Assembly: GCF_902499125.1 (NCBI RefSeq)
Contig: NZ_CABVPX010000043.1
Coordinates: forward strand, 1-61,396
Source of the DNA: Burkholderia arboris
GTDB lineage: Bacteria; Pseudomonadota; Gammaproteobacteria; Burkholderiales; Burkholderiaceae
Direction: 5' to 3'
Length of the DNA: 61,396 bases
The notes beneath the pieces were generated by a model, which did no database searches, had not been told where the DNA came from, and saw only the letters and a list, made by a program, of their open reading frames with translations. Shown piece after piece: positions 16,485-25,428 of this stretch (its first letter is position 1; each line of letters begins with the position of its first letter). The position numbers and the translations under genes were made by a program.

Positions 16485-16662
16485 GTGTCCAACCATGACG
16501 AGGCCGCGCTGTCCGCCAGCTGAGTACATGCGGCACGCATGCCCGGTGCACGTACCGCGCGTGCGCAGTCGTTCTTTCTGCACGCTCGCCAGAAAAGACG
16601 ACTGTTGCAACATGCGAAACATCTGTTGTCATGCGTGACTCAACGGTCACATTGTGGGCATA

Positions 16663-18078
16663 ATGACGTCTTTACCGCGCGCCCAGCCCATGTCGCCCGT
16701 CTTTCTAGCACCGCTCATCGTTGCCTGTGCGTTGTTCATGGAAAGCGTCGACGCGAACATCATCGTCACCGCACTGCCTGCGATGGCGAGGGACTTCGGG
16801 CACAACCCCGTCACACTGAACATCGCGATCACGGCCTACGTGGTCGGGCTCGGCGTATTCATCCCGATCTGCGGATGGCTCGCCGACCGCTTCAGCGCGC
16901 GTGCCGTGTTCCGCACCGCGATCGGCATCTTCGTCGTCGGCTCGCTGATGTGCGCGGCGTCCAACTCGCTCGGCGTGCTCACGTTCGCGCGCTTCATCCA
17001 GGGTGTCGGCGGCGCAATGATGGTGCCGGTGGGCCGCATCATCATCTTCCGCGCGGTGCCGCGCTCCGATCTTGTGCGCGCGATGAACTACCTCGCGATT
17101 CCCGCGCTGTTCGGGCCCACGGTCGGGCCGCTCGTCGGCGGCTTCATCACGACCTACCTGCACTGGCGGATGATCTTCTTCATCAACGTACCGATCGGCA
17201 TCTACGGGATCTATCTCGCGAGCAAGCACATCGCGAACACGCACGAGCCCGATCCCGGCCCGCTCGACTGGTTCGGCTTCCTGCTGTCGGCGAGCGGCGC
17301 CGCGCTGCTGCTGATGGGGCTCACGCTGATCGACGGCTCGCTCACGTCGCGCTCGAATGCGATCTTCATGTGCGTGGCCGGTACCGCGATGCTCGCGCTC
17401 TACGTGCCGTATGCGCGCCGCAAGGAGCGCCCGGTGCTCGACCTCAGTTTCCTGAAGATCCCGACGTATCACGCGAGCGTCGTCGGCGGGTCGCTGTTCC
17501 GCATCGGCCTCGGCGCGGTGCCGTTCCTGCTGCCGCTCGCGCTGCAGGAAGGGCTCGGGATGAGCGCGTTCCACTCGGGGCTCATCACGTGCGCGTCCGC
17601 GCTGGGCGGCGCGATGAGCCGGTCGACGGCCACGTATACGCTGCGCCGCTTCGGCTTTCGTACGGTGCTGATCTACAACGCGGCATTCGCGGGGCTCGCG
17701 ATCGCTGCGTACGGCGTGTTCCATCCCGGCATGCCGACCTGGGCGATCTGGCTGATCGTGCTCGTCGGCGGCATCTTCCCCGCGCTGCAGTTCACGAGCC
17801 TGAACTCGATGATCTACGCGGACATCTCGCCGCGCGACGCCGGCCGCGCGACGAGCCTCGGCAGCGTCGTGCAGCAGATGTCGCTCGGCCTCGGCGTGAC
17901 GGTGGCCGGCCTCGTGCTGCATGTGTCTCACTGGCTGCAGGGCCACCAGGCGATGGTGTGGTCGGATTTCTGGCCCGCGTTCCTCGTGGTCGGGCTGTGC
18001 TCGTTCGCGTCGATTCCGATCACGCGGCGGCTGCCGCCCGGTGCCGGCGACGAAGTCGCACGCGGCAAGCGGCAATGA
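16663..18078 (+). CDS. MFS transporter, DHA2 (EmrB/QacA) drug-exporter family
   Basis: A 471-residue inner-membrane proton antiporter with about 14 helices. Family features are a first helix ending in an acidic residue (FMESVDANIIVTALPAMARD), motif A GWLADRFSARAVF in the 2-3 loop, and motif C-like GPTVGPLVGGF in helix 5. Length and helix number fit DHA2. The start is uncertain: ATG 16663 is chosen, with GTG 16654 and ATG 16690 as alternatives and no clear ribosome site. Probably controlled by the TetR repressor encoded about 600 bases upstream on the other strand, as for many efflux pairs. Confidence 0.85.
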   Translation: MTSLPRAQPMSPVFLAPLIVACALFMESVDANIIVTALPAMARDFGHNPVTLNIAITAYVVGLGVFIPICGWLADRFSARAVFRTAIGIFVVGSLMCAASNSLGVLTFARFIQGVGGAMMVPVGRIIIFRAVPRSDLVRAMNYLAIPALFGPTVGPLVGGFITTYLHWRMIFFINVPIGIYGIYLASKHIANTHEPDPGPLDWFGFLLSASGAALLLMGLTLIDGSLTSRSNAIFMCVAGTAMLALYVPYARRKERPVLDLSFLKIPTYHASVVGGSLFRIGLGAVPFLLPLALQEGLGMSAFHSGLITCASALGGAMSRSTATYTLRRFGFRTVLIYNAAFAGLAIAAYGVFHPGMPTWAIWLIVLVGGIFPALQFTSLNSMIYADISPRDAGRATSLGSVVQQMSLGLGVTVAGLVLHVSHWLQGHQAMVWSDFWPAFLVVGLCSFASIPITRRLPPGAGDEVARGKRQ

Positions 18079-18155
18079 ATGGCCGATGCGGCGGAATCGT
18101 TTCCGCCGCCATCGCATGACCCGCCGCGCGGCGACGGGTGAAAAACCGGAAATAC

Positions 18156-18211
18156 AAAAAAATCAGCGGACATCCACTCGGGGCCGGTGCACAGCCGCAT
18201 GGATGTCCGCT
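18156..18211 (-). terminator. Strong intrinsic terminator facing leftward with no gene upstream
   Basis: A perfect 12-base inverted repeat (18165-18176 and 18200-18211, arm AGCGGACATCCA) with a 23-base loop is followed, on the minus strand, by a run of seven T (18162-18156). It has no T-tract on the plus strand, so it does not serve the MFS gene. No minus-strand protein gene lies between it and the divergent ycaQ-like gene. Confidence 0.7.
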
Positions 18212-18325
18212 CAGGGCTCCTGGATTCCCGATGGGGGTTGAGAATCCCGGATTCGCTTCCTGCGTGCCATGGACATATGTGCGTCGGAAGCGGAATCGTT
18301 GCGCGCACGTGTCGTCGCGCCATGA
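18156..18325 (-). ncRNA. Candidate small RNA ending at the orphan terminator
   Basis: A minus-strand transcript of about 170 bases would begin near 18325 and end in the T-tract at 18156. Upstream, TTGACA (18363-18358) and TATAGT (18336-18331) are good hexamers but 21 bases apart, so the promoter is not ideal. The body contains a second inverted repeat (GGATTC/GAATCC near 18222-18245) and a 21-codon ORF without a ribosome site. Existence is inferred from the terminator and the empty strand. Confidence 0.35.
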
Positions 18326-18455
18326 ACTGCACTATAGGGAAACTTGCGAAACGCATCTGTCAACCATTGTCAGACGCGTTGCAGCGGCGCGTCGCACGCG
18401 CGCGCCGCTTTCGCGCTAAAGTGGTCCCCGATCGTCACCCTCGACCGCCCTTCCG

Positions 18456-19667
18456 ATGCTTACGCTCTCGCCCGCCGCCGCCCGCGCGCTGCATCTCGCC
18501 GCGCAGGGCCTGCTGACACCGCCCCGCCGCAAGGCGACCAAGCCCGACGTGCTCGACACGATCCGCCGGATGGCGCAGTTGCAGATCGACACCATCCATG
18601 TCGTCGCCCGCAGCCCGTATCTCGTGCTGTTCAGCCGCCTTGGCGACTACTCGCCGCAGTGGCTCGACGAACACCTCGCCGAGGCGCGCCTGTTCGAATA
18701 CTGGTCGCACGAAGCGTGTTTCCTGCCGGTCGAGCAATTCGGGCTGATGCGCTACAAGATGCTCGATCCGTCGGGGATGGGCTGGAAATACGCGGCCGAA
18801 TGGCACGAGCAGAATCGTCCCGACATCGAGCGGCTGCTCGCGCGGATTCGCGAAGGCGGCCCGGTGCGGTCGGCCGACTTCGTGCGCGAGGATGGCGCGA
18901 AGGGCAACGGCTGGTGGGATCGCAAGCCGGAGAAACAGCACCTGGAGGTACTGTTCACGACGGGCGACCTGATGGTATCGGAACGCCGCAATTTCCAGCG
19001 CGTGTACGACGTGCGCGAGCGCGTGCTGCCTGGCTGGGACGACACGCGTGACCTGCCGCCGCGCGATGCCGTCCTGCCGGCGTTGCTCGACTACACATGC
19101 CGCGCGCTCGGCGTCGTGCGCGCGGACTGGGTGGCCGACTACTACCGGCTGCCGCGCCGTTCGTACCGTGTGGAGCTGGAGCGGCTCGCGGACGCAGGCG
19201 ACCTGATCCCGGTGCAGATCGACGACTGGCAGGAACCGGCCTACGTGCACCGCTCGCTCGAAGCGTTGCTGCCGGCCGCCGAGGCCGACACGCTGCGCTC
19301 GACGGTCACGACGCTGCTGTCACCGTTCGATCCGGTCGTCTGGGACCGGCGGCGCGCATCGACGCTGTTCGGTTTCGACTACACGATCGAGTGCTATACG
19401 CCCGAACCCAAGCGGCGCTACGGTTATTTCTGCCTGCCCGTGCTGCATCGCGGCCGGCTGGTCGGCCGCGTCGATGCGAAAGCGCATCGCACGCTGGGCA
19501 CGTTCGAACTGAAAGCGGTGCATGTCGAGCCGGGCGTGCGCTTCGGCACGGGGCTCGCGGCCGACGTCGCGAAGGCCGTGAAGAAACTCGCGGCGTGGCA
19601 CGGCACGCCGGCGGTGACGGTCAAGCATGCGCCACCCGAGTTGATGCAGGCGCTGGCCGGCGCGTAA
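18456..19667 (+). CDS. YcaQ/AlkX-like winged-helix DNA glycosylase (HTH_42 family)
   Basis: A 403-residue protein of the AlkZ/YcaQ family, built from three winged-helix domains. Family members remove alkylated bases and unhook interstrand crosslinks. The catalytic motif lies in LQIDTIHVVARSPY (about residues 42-55). The Q-I-D reading is the QxD variant reported for the YcaQ branch rather than the QxQ of Streptomyces AlkZ. SPFDPVVWDR (about 288-297) and a C-terminal beta-barrel segment also match. The ATG at 18456 begins directly with the first domain. It is monocistronic and converges on a DUF1653 gene. Confidence 0.8.
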   Translation: MLTLSPAAARALHLAAQGLLTPPRRKATKPDVLDTIRRMAQLQIDTIHVVARSPYLVLFSRLGDYSPQWLDEHLAEARLFEYWSHEACFLPVEQFGLMRYKMLDPSGMGWKYAAEWHEQNRPDIERLLARIREGGPVRSADFVREDGAKGNGWWDRKPEKQHLEVLFTTGDLMVSERRNFQRVYDVRERVLPGWDDTRDLPPRDAVLPALLDYTCRALGVVRADWVADYYRLPRRSYRVELERLADAGDLIPVQIDDWQEPAYVHRSLEALLPAAEADTLRSTVTTLLSPFDPVVWDRRRASTLFGFDYTIECYTPEPKRRYGYFCLPVLHRGRLVGRVDAKAHRTLGTFELKAVHVEPGVRFGTGLAADVAKAVKKLAAWHGTPAVTVKHAPPELMQALAGA

Positions 19668-19692
19668 CGGGGGAGCGTTCGCGCAGCCGGCC

Positions 19693-19718
19693 CTCCCGGC
19701 AGCGCGCGCTGCCGGGAG
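19693..19718. terminator. Perfect 11-bp palindrome between convergent genes
   Basis: CTCCCGGCAGC and GCTGCCGGGAG flank a four-base loop in the 55-base gap between the ycaQ-like gene and the DUF1653 gene; likely a shared terminator though without a T-tract. Confidence 0.5.
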
Positions 19719-19722
19719 CCGA

Positions 19723-19941
19723 TCAGTCGCGCAGCTTGCGGAAGCGCGGCGTGCCGTCTTCGAGATTGCCGTTGAACATCGCTTCCGGCCGCACCCACAG
19801 CCCGCGCGCATGCGGCCACAGATGCTCGTACACGACCACCGATTCCTCGGTTTCGGAATGGCGGGCAACGCCGATGTAGCGGTACAGCCCGCCCTTGTAG
19901 TGACGATGCGTCGCGAGCTGTTCGGCTTCCTGTTCGGTCAT
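19723..19941 (-). CDS. DUF1653 family protein
   Basis: A 72-residue cytoplasmic protein matching DUF1653: HYKGGLYRYIGVARHSETEE, VVYEHL and GLWVRPEAMF are the conserved blocks. Members are small beta-rich proteins of unknown function, often stand-alone. Length is typical. It precedes the GNAT gene at 19999 in chromosomal order but is downstream in transcription. Confidence 0.85.
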   Translation of the reverse strand: MTEQEAEQLATHRHYKGGLYRYIGVARHSETEESVVVYEHLWPHARGLWVRPEAMFNGNLEDGTPRFRKLRD

Positions 19942-19998
19942 GGTGTGCTTCTCTTCGGCAAAAACGGAAAGCGCGTATTGTATGCGCTGCGCCGCGCG

Positions 19999-20442
19999 TC
20001 AGTGTTTCGCGTAGATGTCGGGGCGGCGGATCTCCATCAGCCGCTCGGGGTTCGCGGACGGCCCGAAGCCGACCGGCCGGTACAGCTCGTGCGCGTCGGT
20101 CGTCACGAGCATGATGCGACGCAGCCGCTGCACCATGTCCTGCGCGAATACATGGTCGATCAGCGCGCGCCCGTAGCCGTTGCCGCGTTCGGCCGGCAGC
20201 ACGAACACGTCGCACAGGTATGCGAACGTCGCGTGATCGGTGACGAGCCGCGCGAACCCGACGAGCCGGTCGCCGACGTACGCGCCGAAGCACAGTGAAC
20301 CCTCGATCGCCTTCTCGACCACGTCGCGCGGAATGCCCTGCGACCAGTATGCGTCGCGATGCAGGAAGTCGTAGATCGCGTCGATGTCGAGTTCGCGCTT
20401 GTCGGTGGAAAATCTCAGCATGGCGGGGGCGGCTGCGGGCAC
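19999..20442 (-). CDS. GNAT-family N-acetyltransferase
   Basis: A 147-residue acetyltransferase. The acetyl-CoA site reads VFVLPAERGNGYGRALIDHV (Q/R-x-x-G-x-G/A) and the fold ends with the usual ELYRPVGF strand. This subgroup resembles small stand-alone GNATs with FLHRDAYWSQGIPRDVVEKA near the N terminus. The GTG at 20442 is chosen because GGAG lies seven bases upstream; an ATG seven codons later (20421) is the alternative. Substrate unknown. About 195 bases upstream on this strand hold no recognisable gene. Confidence 0.82.
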   Translation of the reverse strand: MPAAAPAMLRFSTDKRELDIDAIYDFLHRDAYWSQGIPRDVVEKAIEGSLCFGAYVGDRLVGFARLVTDHATFAYLCDVFVLPAERGNGYGRALIDHVFAQDMVQRLRRIMLVTTDAHELYRPVGFGPSANPERLMEIRRPDIYAKH

Positions 20443-20636
20443 GGCTGTTCTCCGGTCGGGGGTGGAAGGCGAAGCTTCGACGATACCGCGCTGTGGTGCT
20501 GGGGACAAGGGACGCCACCCATCCGCTGCGGCTGAACGCCGGCACGAACCGCCGGGGCCACGACGCCGATGACCATCAGATCGGCATCGTTTCTTGTCGC
20601 TATCACGGCGAGTAGCGCGGCCTCCCTCTCCGCTCG

Positions 20637-21017
20637 TTACGGCGCCGGCAACGTCTTGTCGGCCTTGCAACGCTTCAGCGGAAGCGGCTTCGCTGCCGCG
20701 ATCCTTGTCACCTCGCGCGTACGCGGATCGATCTCCAGATCGAGGCATGCGCAGCCATAGCCGTGCATCCCCGCATTGGTGACGACCCAGCCGTGCTTCG
20801 ACATGTCGGGCATCTCATCGAGGCCCGGCACCGGCTCGTTGCCCATGGTCGACAATGTCCAGCTGCCGTCCTTGTCGACCAGCCACCAGTTGGCCGGCGT
20901 CGGATTCTCGAGCCATCCGCAGCGTTTTACCGGGGCCGCGGCCACTTCCGTAGCGGCGGTCAACGCGAGGGTCGCGCCAAGCGCCCACATCGCACAACGG
21001 GCACGAGCGATTGTCAT
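20637..21017 (-). CDS. DUF4087 domain secreted protein
   Basis: A 126-residue exported protein. A Sec signal peptide (MTIARARCAMWALGATLALT, cleaved near VAA-AP) precedes the DUF4087 pattern KRCGWLENPTPANWWLVDKD, a WTLSTMG strand and GYGCACLDLEID, giving conserved cysteines likely to form disulfides. Function unknown. The frame is open far upstream but the start at 21017 gives the proper signal peptide. Divergent from the ModA-like gene. Confidence 0.8.
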   Translation of the reverse strand: MTIARARCAMWALGATLALTAATEVAAAPVKRCGWLENPTPANWWLVDKDGSWTLSTMGNEPVPGLDEMPDMSKHGWVVTNAGMHGYGCACLDLEIDPRTREVTRIAAAKPLPLKRCKADKTLPAP

Positions 21018-21225
21018 GTGATCGAATTCAGGCAGGAACAAGCATCGGGAAACCGCCATCGCGGACGCCGGACAGCATACCGGGCTTTCCTTCCCGCGTC
21101 GCGCGCCAGCCGGCAACATGCGCACGCCGCGCGGCACCCGCACGCATTTCGGTAGATCATGTAGCCCGTGCCGATCATTCGCGACCGCGCACCCCGACAA
21201 AGACAGACTGGAAGGAGACACGCCC

Positions 21226-22056
21226 ATGCGCGCCCAAGCCGCACTCACCGCCGCTGCCCCCCGCCATTCCCTCGCGCGCCGCGCCGCGCTCTGGCTCGCC
21301 GCCGCCGCGCTCGCGTCCGCTACCTTGCCGGCCGATGCAGCCGAGTTGCGCGTGATGATCTCCGGCGGCTTCACGGCCGCGTACAAGCAACTGGGCCCCG
21401 GTTTCACCGCTTCATCCGGCGACACGCTCGACACGATCTCCGGCCCGTCGATGGGCGAGTCGAAGGAAGCGATCCCGAACCGCCTCGCGCGCGGCGAGAA
21501 GGCCGACGTGCTGATCATGGTCGGCTATGCGCTCGACCAGCTGATCGAGGAAGGCAAGGTGATTCCCGCGTCACGCGTCGAGCTTGCCGATTCGCGGATC
21601 GGCATGGTCGTGCGCGCCGGCGCGCCGAAGCCCGACATCGGCACCGTCGACCAGCTGAAGGACGTGCTGCTGCACGCGAAATCGGTCGCGTATTCGGACA
21701 GCGCGAGCGGCGTCTACGTCGAGAAGGAAATGTTCCGGAAGCTCGGCGTCGAGGAGCAGGTGAAGCCGAAGGCGAAGAAGGTGCCGCGTATCCCGGTTGC
21801 GTCCGTCGTTGCGACCGGCGACTATGAAATCGGCTTCCAGCAGGTCAGCGAACTGCTGCCGGTGCCGGGCGTCACGTATGCGGGCAAGGTACCTGAATCC
21901 GTGCAGTCGGTCACGCGTTTCGCCGGCGGCATTCCGGTCGGCGCCGATCATCCGGAGGATGCGAAGAAGCTGCTCGACTATCTCGCTTCGCCGCAGGCGC
22001 AAGCGACGGTGCGGGCAACGGGTCTCGATTCGGTGACAATGTCACCCGCCCAATGA
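21226..22056 (+). CDS. Periplasmic substrate-binding protein, ModA-like (SBP_bac_11)
   Basis: A 276-residue exported protein with AAGGAG nine bases before the ATG and a signal peptide ending at ADA-AE (about residue 39). The mature part follows the molybdate-binding fold (ELRVMISGGFTAAYKQLGPG, then ADVLIMVGYALDQLIEEGKV and GIPVGADHPEDAKKLLDYL). Related proteins bind molybdate or other oxyanions. No permease or ATPase is adjacent, so an orphan solute-binding or signalling role is possible. It overlaps the HAD gene by four bases, indicating co-translation. Confidence 0.82.
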   Translation: MRAQAALTAAAPRHSLARRAALWLAAAALASATLPADAAELRVMISGGFTAAYKQLGPGFTASSGDTLDTISGPSMGESKEAIPNRLARGEKADVLIMVGYALDQLIEEGKVIPASRVELADSRIGMVVRAGAPKPDIGTVDQLKDVLLHAKSVAYSDSASGVYVEKEMFRKLGVEEQVKPKAKKVPRIPVASVVATGDYEIGFQQVSELLPVPGVTYAGKVPESVQSVTRFAGGIPVGADHPEDAKKLLDYLASPQAQATVRATGLDSVTMSPAQ

Positions 22057-22697
22057 ACCTGCCACATCGCTTCATGCCCTACCGCCTCATCGCATTCGAC
22101 TTCGACGGCACGCTCGCCGATTCGCTCGACAGCTTTCTCGCGGCGCTGTCGGAAGCGTCGCGCCTGCACGGCTTTCGCGACGCCACCCCCGAACTGCGTC
22201 CCGCGCTGCGCGGGATGTCGGCGCGCGACATCATCCGCGCGCTCGACGTGCCGATGTGGAAGGTGCCGCGCGTAACGATCGACATGCGCCGGCTGATGCA
22301 GCCGCGCGTCGCGCAAGTGATGCTGTTCCCCGGCGTCGATGAAACGTTCGACGCGCTCGCGATGCGCGGCATCCGCATCGCGATCGCCACGTCGAATACC
22401 GAAGACATCGTGCGCGACCGGCTCGGCACGCGCGCTTGCCGCCGCGTCGATCATTTCGCCTGCGGCATTCCGCTGTTCGGCAAGGCACGTCGTCTGCGCG
22501 CGCTGGTTCGCGAGGCCGGCATGCGCGCCGACGACGTGCTGTATGTCGGCGACGAAATCCGCGATGCCGAGGCCGCGCGGCGCGCACACATCGCGTTCCA
22601 GGGCGTCGCGTGGGGCTACACCGCGCCCGAAGCATTGCAGGCACATTGCGCAACGCCGTTGCTGCCGCGCCTCGACGCACTGCTCGATCGCGTGTGA
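22053..22697 (+). CDS. HAD-superfamily phosphatase (phosphoglycolate phosphatase-like)
   Basis: A 214-residue HAD hydrolase. Motif I is FDFDGTLAD (nucleophile Asp), motif II IATSNTED, motif III a Lys in FGKARRL, and motif IV VGDEIRDAEAA. A helical cap domain lies between motifs I and II, placing it with the Gph/PGMB subfamily. It starts inside the stop of the ModA-like gene (ATGA). Substrate cannot be read from sequence. Confidence 0.87.
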   Translation: MNLPHRFMPYRLIAFDFDGTLADSLDSFLAALSEASRLHGFRDATPELRPALRGMSARDIIRALDVPMWKVPRVTIDMRRLMQPRVAQVMLFPGVDETFDALAMRGIRIAIATSNTEDIVRDRLGTRACRRVDHFACGIPLFGKARRLRALVREAGMRADDVLYVGDEIRDAEAARRAHIAFQGVAWGYTAPEALQAHCATPLLPRLDALLDRV

Positions 22698-23077
22698 CGC
22701 CTCTCGCGCGTCGCAGGCATGCCCCGACACGTCGCTCGACGTGCACGACACCTCCAATGCAGACGGCACGTGCGCACATCGCATGCATTGCATGCGCCCC
22801 ACGCGCGCAAAAATTGCCGCCATTGCGTGCACATCAGGTACGCAATACCTGCCCGCGGGTGAGCGCATCGATTCGTCTTACCATCGGTTACACAAGCCAC
22901 AGCACGGTTGCACCTGCTACCCGACCGCTCTCCTAGAATCAGTCGGGCCGGGAAACACTTCGACCGGCGCCGCGGCAGAGCGGCGGTCGAATCCGGCCCG
23001 GGCGCGCCCGGTCTCTCGCACAGCGACGGATCACACGATCCGTTTTTCAACCAGAGCCCCGATCGAAAGGAGGTCTC
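22698..23077. other. 380-base intergenic region before the DUF4142 gene
   Basis: No protein gene seen. It is richer in A/T near 22860-22900 (CTTACCATCGGTTACACAAG) and contains TAGAAT near 22935, plausibly the promoter of the downstream stress-type gene, but no well-spaced -35 was found. Confidence 0.4.
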
Positions 23078-23656
23078 ATGAACCGCTTTCCCCAAATCTC
23101 GCGCCTTGCATTGTCTGCCGCTGGCCTGCTTCTCGTCGCCGTGACGGCGACCGCGCAAACCGCACAACCGGCACCGGCCACGCCTGCTGCGCCCGCCGCA
23201 GCCGCGACGCGCATCCACGAAGCCGACCAGGCCTTCATCACGGACGGCACGAAGACCGTGTCGACGCAGCACGACGCCGCACGCATCGCCGATGCGCGCA
23301 CGTCGGACAGCCAGGTCAAGGCGTTCGCGCAACGCGTGTCGACCGACGATGAAAAGATCATCCAGGCGATGCGCGCGGCAAGCCCGCGCGGCGTCGACGT
23401 GCCGGCCAACGACCCGGACACGGCCGTGCTCGGCAGCATCAAGAACCTGCGCGGCGCCGAGTTCGACAAGGCGTATATCGAGCAGGTCGCACTCGCCGGC
23501 CAGCAGAAGGCGATCTCGGCATTCCAGGCCGAAATCGCGTCGGGCCGCGACACGAAGCTGAAGGAAGTCGCTCGCCAGTCGCTGCCGATCCTGCAGGCGC
23601 ACTACGCAGACGCGCAGAAGCTCGCGCAACGTCACCACCTCGCATCGGCGCAGTAA
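23078..23656 (+). CDS. DUF4142 domain exported protein
   Basis: A 192-residue exported protein with AAAGGAGG upstream of the ATG. After a signal peptide (cleaved near ATA-QT) and an Ala/Pro linker (about 28-45), the rest is the helical, ferritin-like DUF4142 domain with two-fold similar halves (AFAQRVSTDDEKI and KEVARQSLPILQAHYADAQ). Family members are small secreted or periplasmic proteins found in stress regulons of Proteobacteria; the activity is unknown. Confidence 0.85.
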   Translation: MNRFPQISRLALSAAGLLLVAVTATAQTAQPAPATPAAPAAAATRIHEADQAFITDGTKTVSTQHDAARIADARTSDSQVKAFAQRVSTDDEKIIQAMRAASPRGVDVPANDPDTAVLGSIKNLRGAEFDKAYIEQVALAGQQKAISAFQAEIASGRDTKLKEVARQSLPILQAHYADAQKLAQRHHLASAQ

Positions 23657-23748
23657 CGCGATGCAGCGCCGCGCTCCGTGCGCGGCGCACCGCTTCCCCG
23701 TCGTCGCGCTGCCGCCTCCCCTGCCGGTAGCGCGATGCACGTCACACG

Positions 23749-24348
23749 TTACGTCACGAGCTTCGCCTCAAGTCGCGCACGCACCTCCGGCCATTCGTCG
23801 TCGATGATGCTGAAGCGCACCGAATTGCGCTTGCGGCCGTCGGGCATGATCCGCTCGTGACGCACGATGCCTTCCTGTTTTGCCCCGAGCCGCAGGATCG
23901 CCGCACGCGATTTCTCGTTCAGTTCGTCCGTCGTGAACTGCACGCGCACGCACTGCAGCGTGTCGAACGCATAGGCCAGCAGCAACCGCTTCGCTTCGGT
24001 ATTCGCGCGCGTGCGCTGCGCCGATTCGCTCAGCCACGTATGGCCGATCTCGAGCTTGCGGTTCTTGCGGTCGACCTTCCAGAAGCGCGTGCTGCCGATC
24101 ACGCGGCCCGATGCGCGATCGACGATCACGAACGGCATCACGGTGCCGGCCGCGCGCCCCTGCAATGCCGTATCGATATACGCGTCGACCGTCTCCGCGC
24201 CCGGCACGACCGTGACCTTGAGGTTCCACAACTCGCCGTCGGCCGCAGCGTCCAGCAGCGCCTGCCGGTCGGATCGGTCGAGCGGCCGCAGGACGACGCG
24301 TTCGCCGGTGAGAGTCGGTGGTTCGAGGGCAGACGATGCGGCGGTCAT
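23749..24348 (-). CDS. GNAT acetyltransferase, RimJ/RimL type
   Basis: A 199-residue acetyltransferase with RimJ/RimL features: LTGERVVLRPLDRSDRQAL at the N terminus, SGRVIGSTRF, the characteristic LEIGHTWLSES strand, and AFDTLQCVRVQFTTDELNEK. These enzymes modify N-terminal amines of proteins or small molecules. The start at 24348 matches where family members begin; the upstream open frame belongs to no gene. Located between DUF4142 and the lysR-type gene. Confidence 0.85.
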   Translation of the reverse strand: MTAASSALEPPTLTGERVVLRPLDRSDRQALLDAAADGELWNLKVTVVPGAETVDAYIDTALQGRAAGTVMPFVIVDRASGRVIGSTRFWKVDRKNRKLEIGHTWLSESAQRTRANTEAKRLLLAYAFDTLQCVRVQFTTDELNEKSRAAILRLGAKQEGIVRHERIMPDGRKRNSVRFSIIDDEWPEVRARLEAKLVT

Positions 24349-24404
24349 GACGAGATTCCGGAAAGTGAGGACGATGGCGGCGAAACGCCCATCATACGGT
24401 GCCG

Positions 24405-25319
24405 CTAGCCGAGGTGTGCGGCAAGCCTGCGCCGGATCGCCTTCGCTTCGCCGCGCAGCGCATCGGCGAACGCATCGACGAGCAGGCTCTTCGGCCGGTG
24501 CTCGGGCACGATCACGCTGACCCGGTACGGAAACGACCGCGTGAGCGGCCGCACGTGCAGGTCGCGCCCGACGAAATCGAGCGCGGTCAGCGGATTGACG
24601 ATCGCGGCGCCGAGCCCCTGCCGCACGAACGCACACACCGACACGGCCGACGGCGTGTCGACCACCGAGCGCGGCGCGACGCCGAGTTGTGCGAAAGCCT
24701 CGTCGATCAGGATGCGGTACGGATCGTTCAGCGACAGGCTCACGAACGGTCGATCGGCGAGATCCAGCAGATCGATCGCGTCCTGCGCGAGCAGCGGATG
24801 GCCGTCGGGCAGCACGCACACTTCATCCACTTCGAGCAGCGGCGTGAGCACGGTGCCGGCCGGCGCGACGTCATGCTCGGTCAGCCCGAGGTCGTAACGC
24901 TGCGCGGTCAGCCATTCTTCGAGCACCGGCGATTCCTGGGTCGCGACCGACACGCTGACGCCCGTATGGGCCTCGTGAAAACGCCGGCACGCGCCGGGCA
25001 GGATCGCGTGCGAGAACGCCGGCAGCGCGATCACCGACAGCTGGCCGTCGCGAAACTCGCGCAGGCGCGCGGCCGTTGCCGCCACGCGTTCGAGCCCCAC
25101 ATACGCGAGCCGCACGTCGTCGAACAGCGTCAGCGCGGCCATCGTCGGCCGCAGCCGGCCGTGCGTGCGCTCGAACAGCGCGAAGCCGACGACCTGCTCC
25201 ATCCGCGCGAGCTCGCGGCTGACCGTCGGCTGCGACGTGTACAGCATCTCGGCCGCGCGCGTCGTGCTGCCGGTGACCATCAGCGCGCGAAACACTTCGA
25301 TATGACGGTGCGTCAGCAT
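24405..25319 (-). CDS. lysR: LysR-type regulator of lysA
   Basis: A 304-residue LysR-family activator. The winged helix-turn-helix is at about residues 4-63 (RHIEVFRALMVTGSTTRAAE then LYTSQPTVSRELARMEQ) and the rest is the periplasmic-binding-like effector domain. It is divergent from lysA, the arrangement of E. coli lysR/lysA, where LysR activates lysA when diaminopimelate is available. The 109-base gap holds the lysA promoter. A second-place alternative is a general LysR regulator that only happens to flank lysA. Confidence 0.85.
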   Translation of the reverse strand: MLTHRHIEVFRALMVTGSTTRAAEMLYTSQPTVSRELARMEQVVGFALFERTHGRLRPTMAALTLFDDVRLAYVGLERVAATAARLREFRDGQLSVIALPAFSHAILPGACRRFHEAHTGVSVSVATQESPVLEEWLTAQRYDLGLTEHDVAPAGTVLTPLLEVDEVCVLPDGHPLLAQDAIDLLDLADRPFVSLSLNDPYRILIDEAFAQLGVAPRSVVDTPSAVSVCAFVRQGLGAAIVNPLTALDFVGRDLHVRPLTRSFPYRVSVIVPEHRPKSLLVDAFADALRGEAKAIRRRLAAHLG

Positions 25320-25347
25320 GATCTTCTATATCAGAAATGAATCGTGT

Positions 25348-25376
25348 TTGGATAAACAGGCATTTTACTGTATAGG
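25348..25376 (+). promoter_or_regulatory. lysA promoter
   Basis: TTGGAT (25348-25353) and TATAGG (25371-25376) are 17 bases apart in an A/T-rich stretch between the divergent lysR-type gene and lysA. A/T-rich sequence just upstream (about 25320-25347) is the likely LysR site. Confidence 0.55.
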
Positions 25377-25428
25377 CGATCAGGTGCATCATCCACGCTA
25401 TCTGTTCTTTCGATCCGATTCATCCGCC

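Larger units (their letters stand above)
18079..18455. other. 377-base gap between the DHA2 exporter and the ycaQ-like gene
   Basis: Contains no convincing protein gene on either strand. It holds the leftward terminator and candidate small RNA described separately, and the promoter region of the plus-strand gene at 18456 in its last 100 bases. Confidence 0.6.

Noticed and set aside
18250..18285. 21-codon minus-strand ORF inside the candidate small RNA
   Set aside because: No Shine-Dalgarno and no sign of coding bias; not called as a gene.
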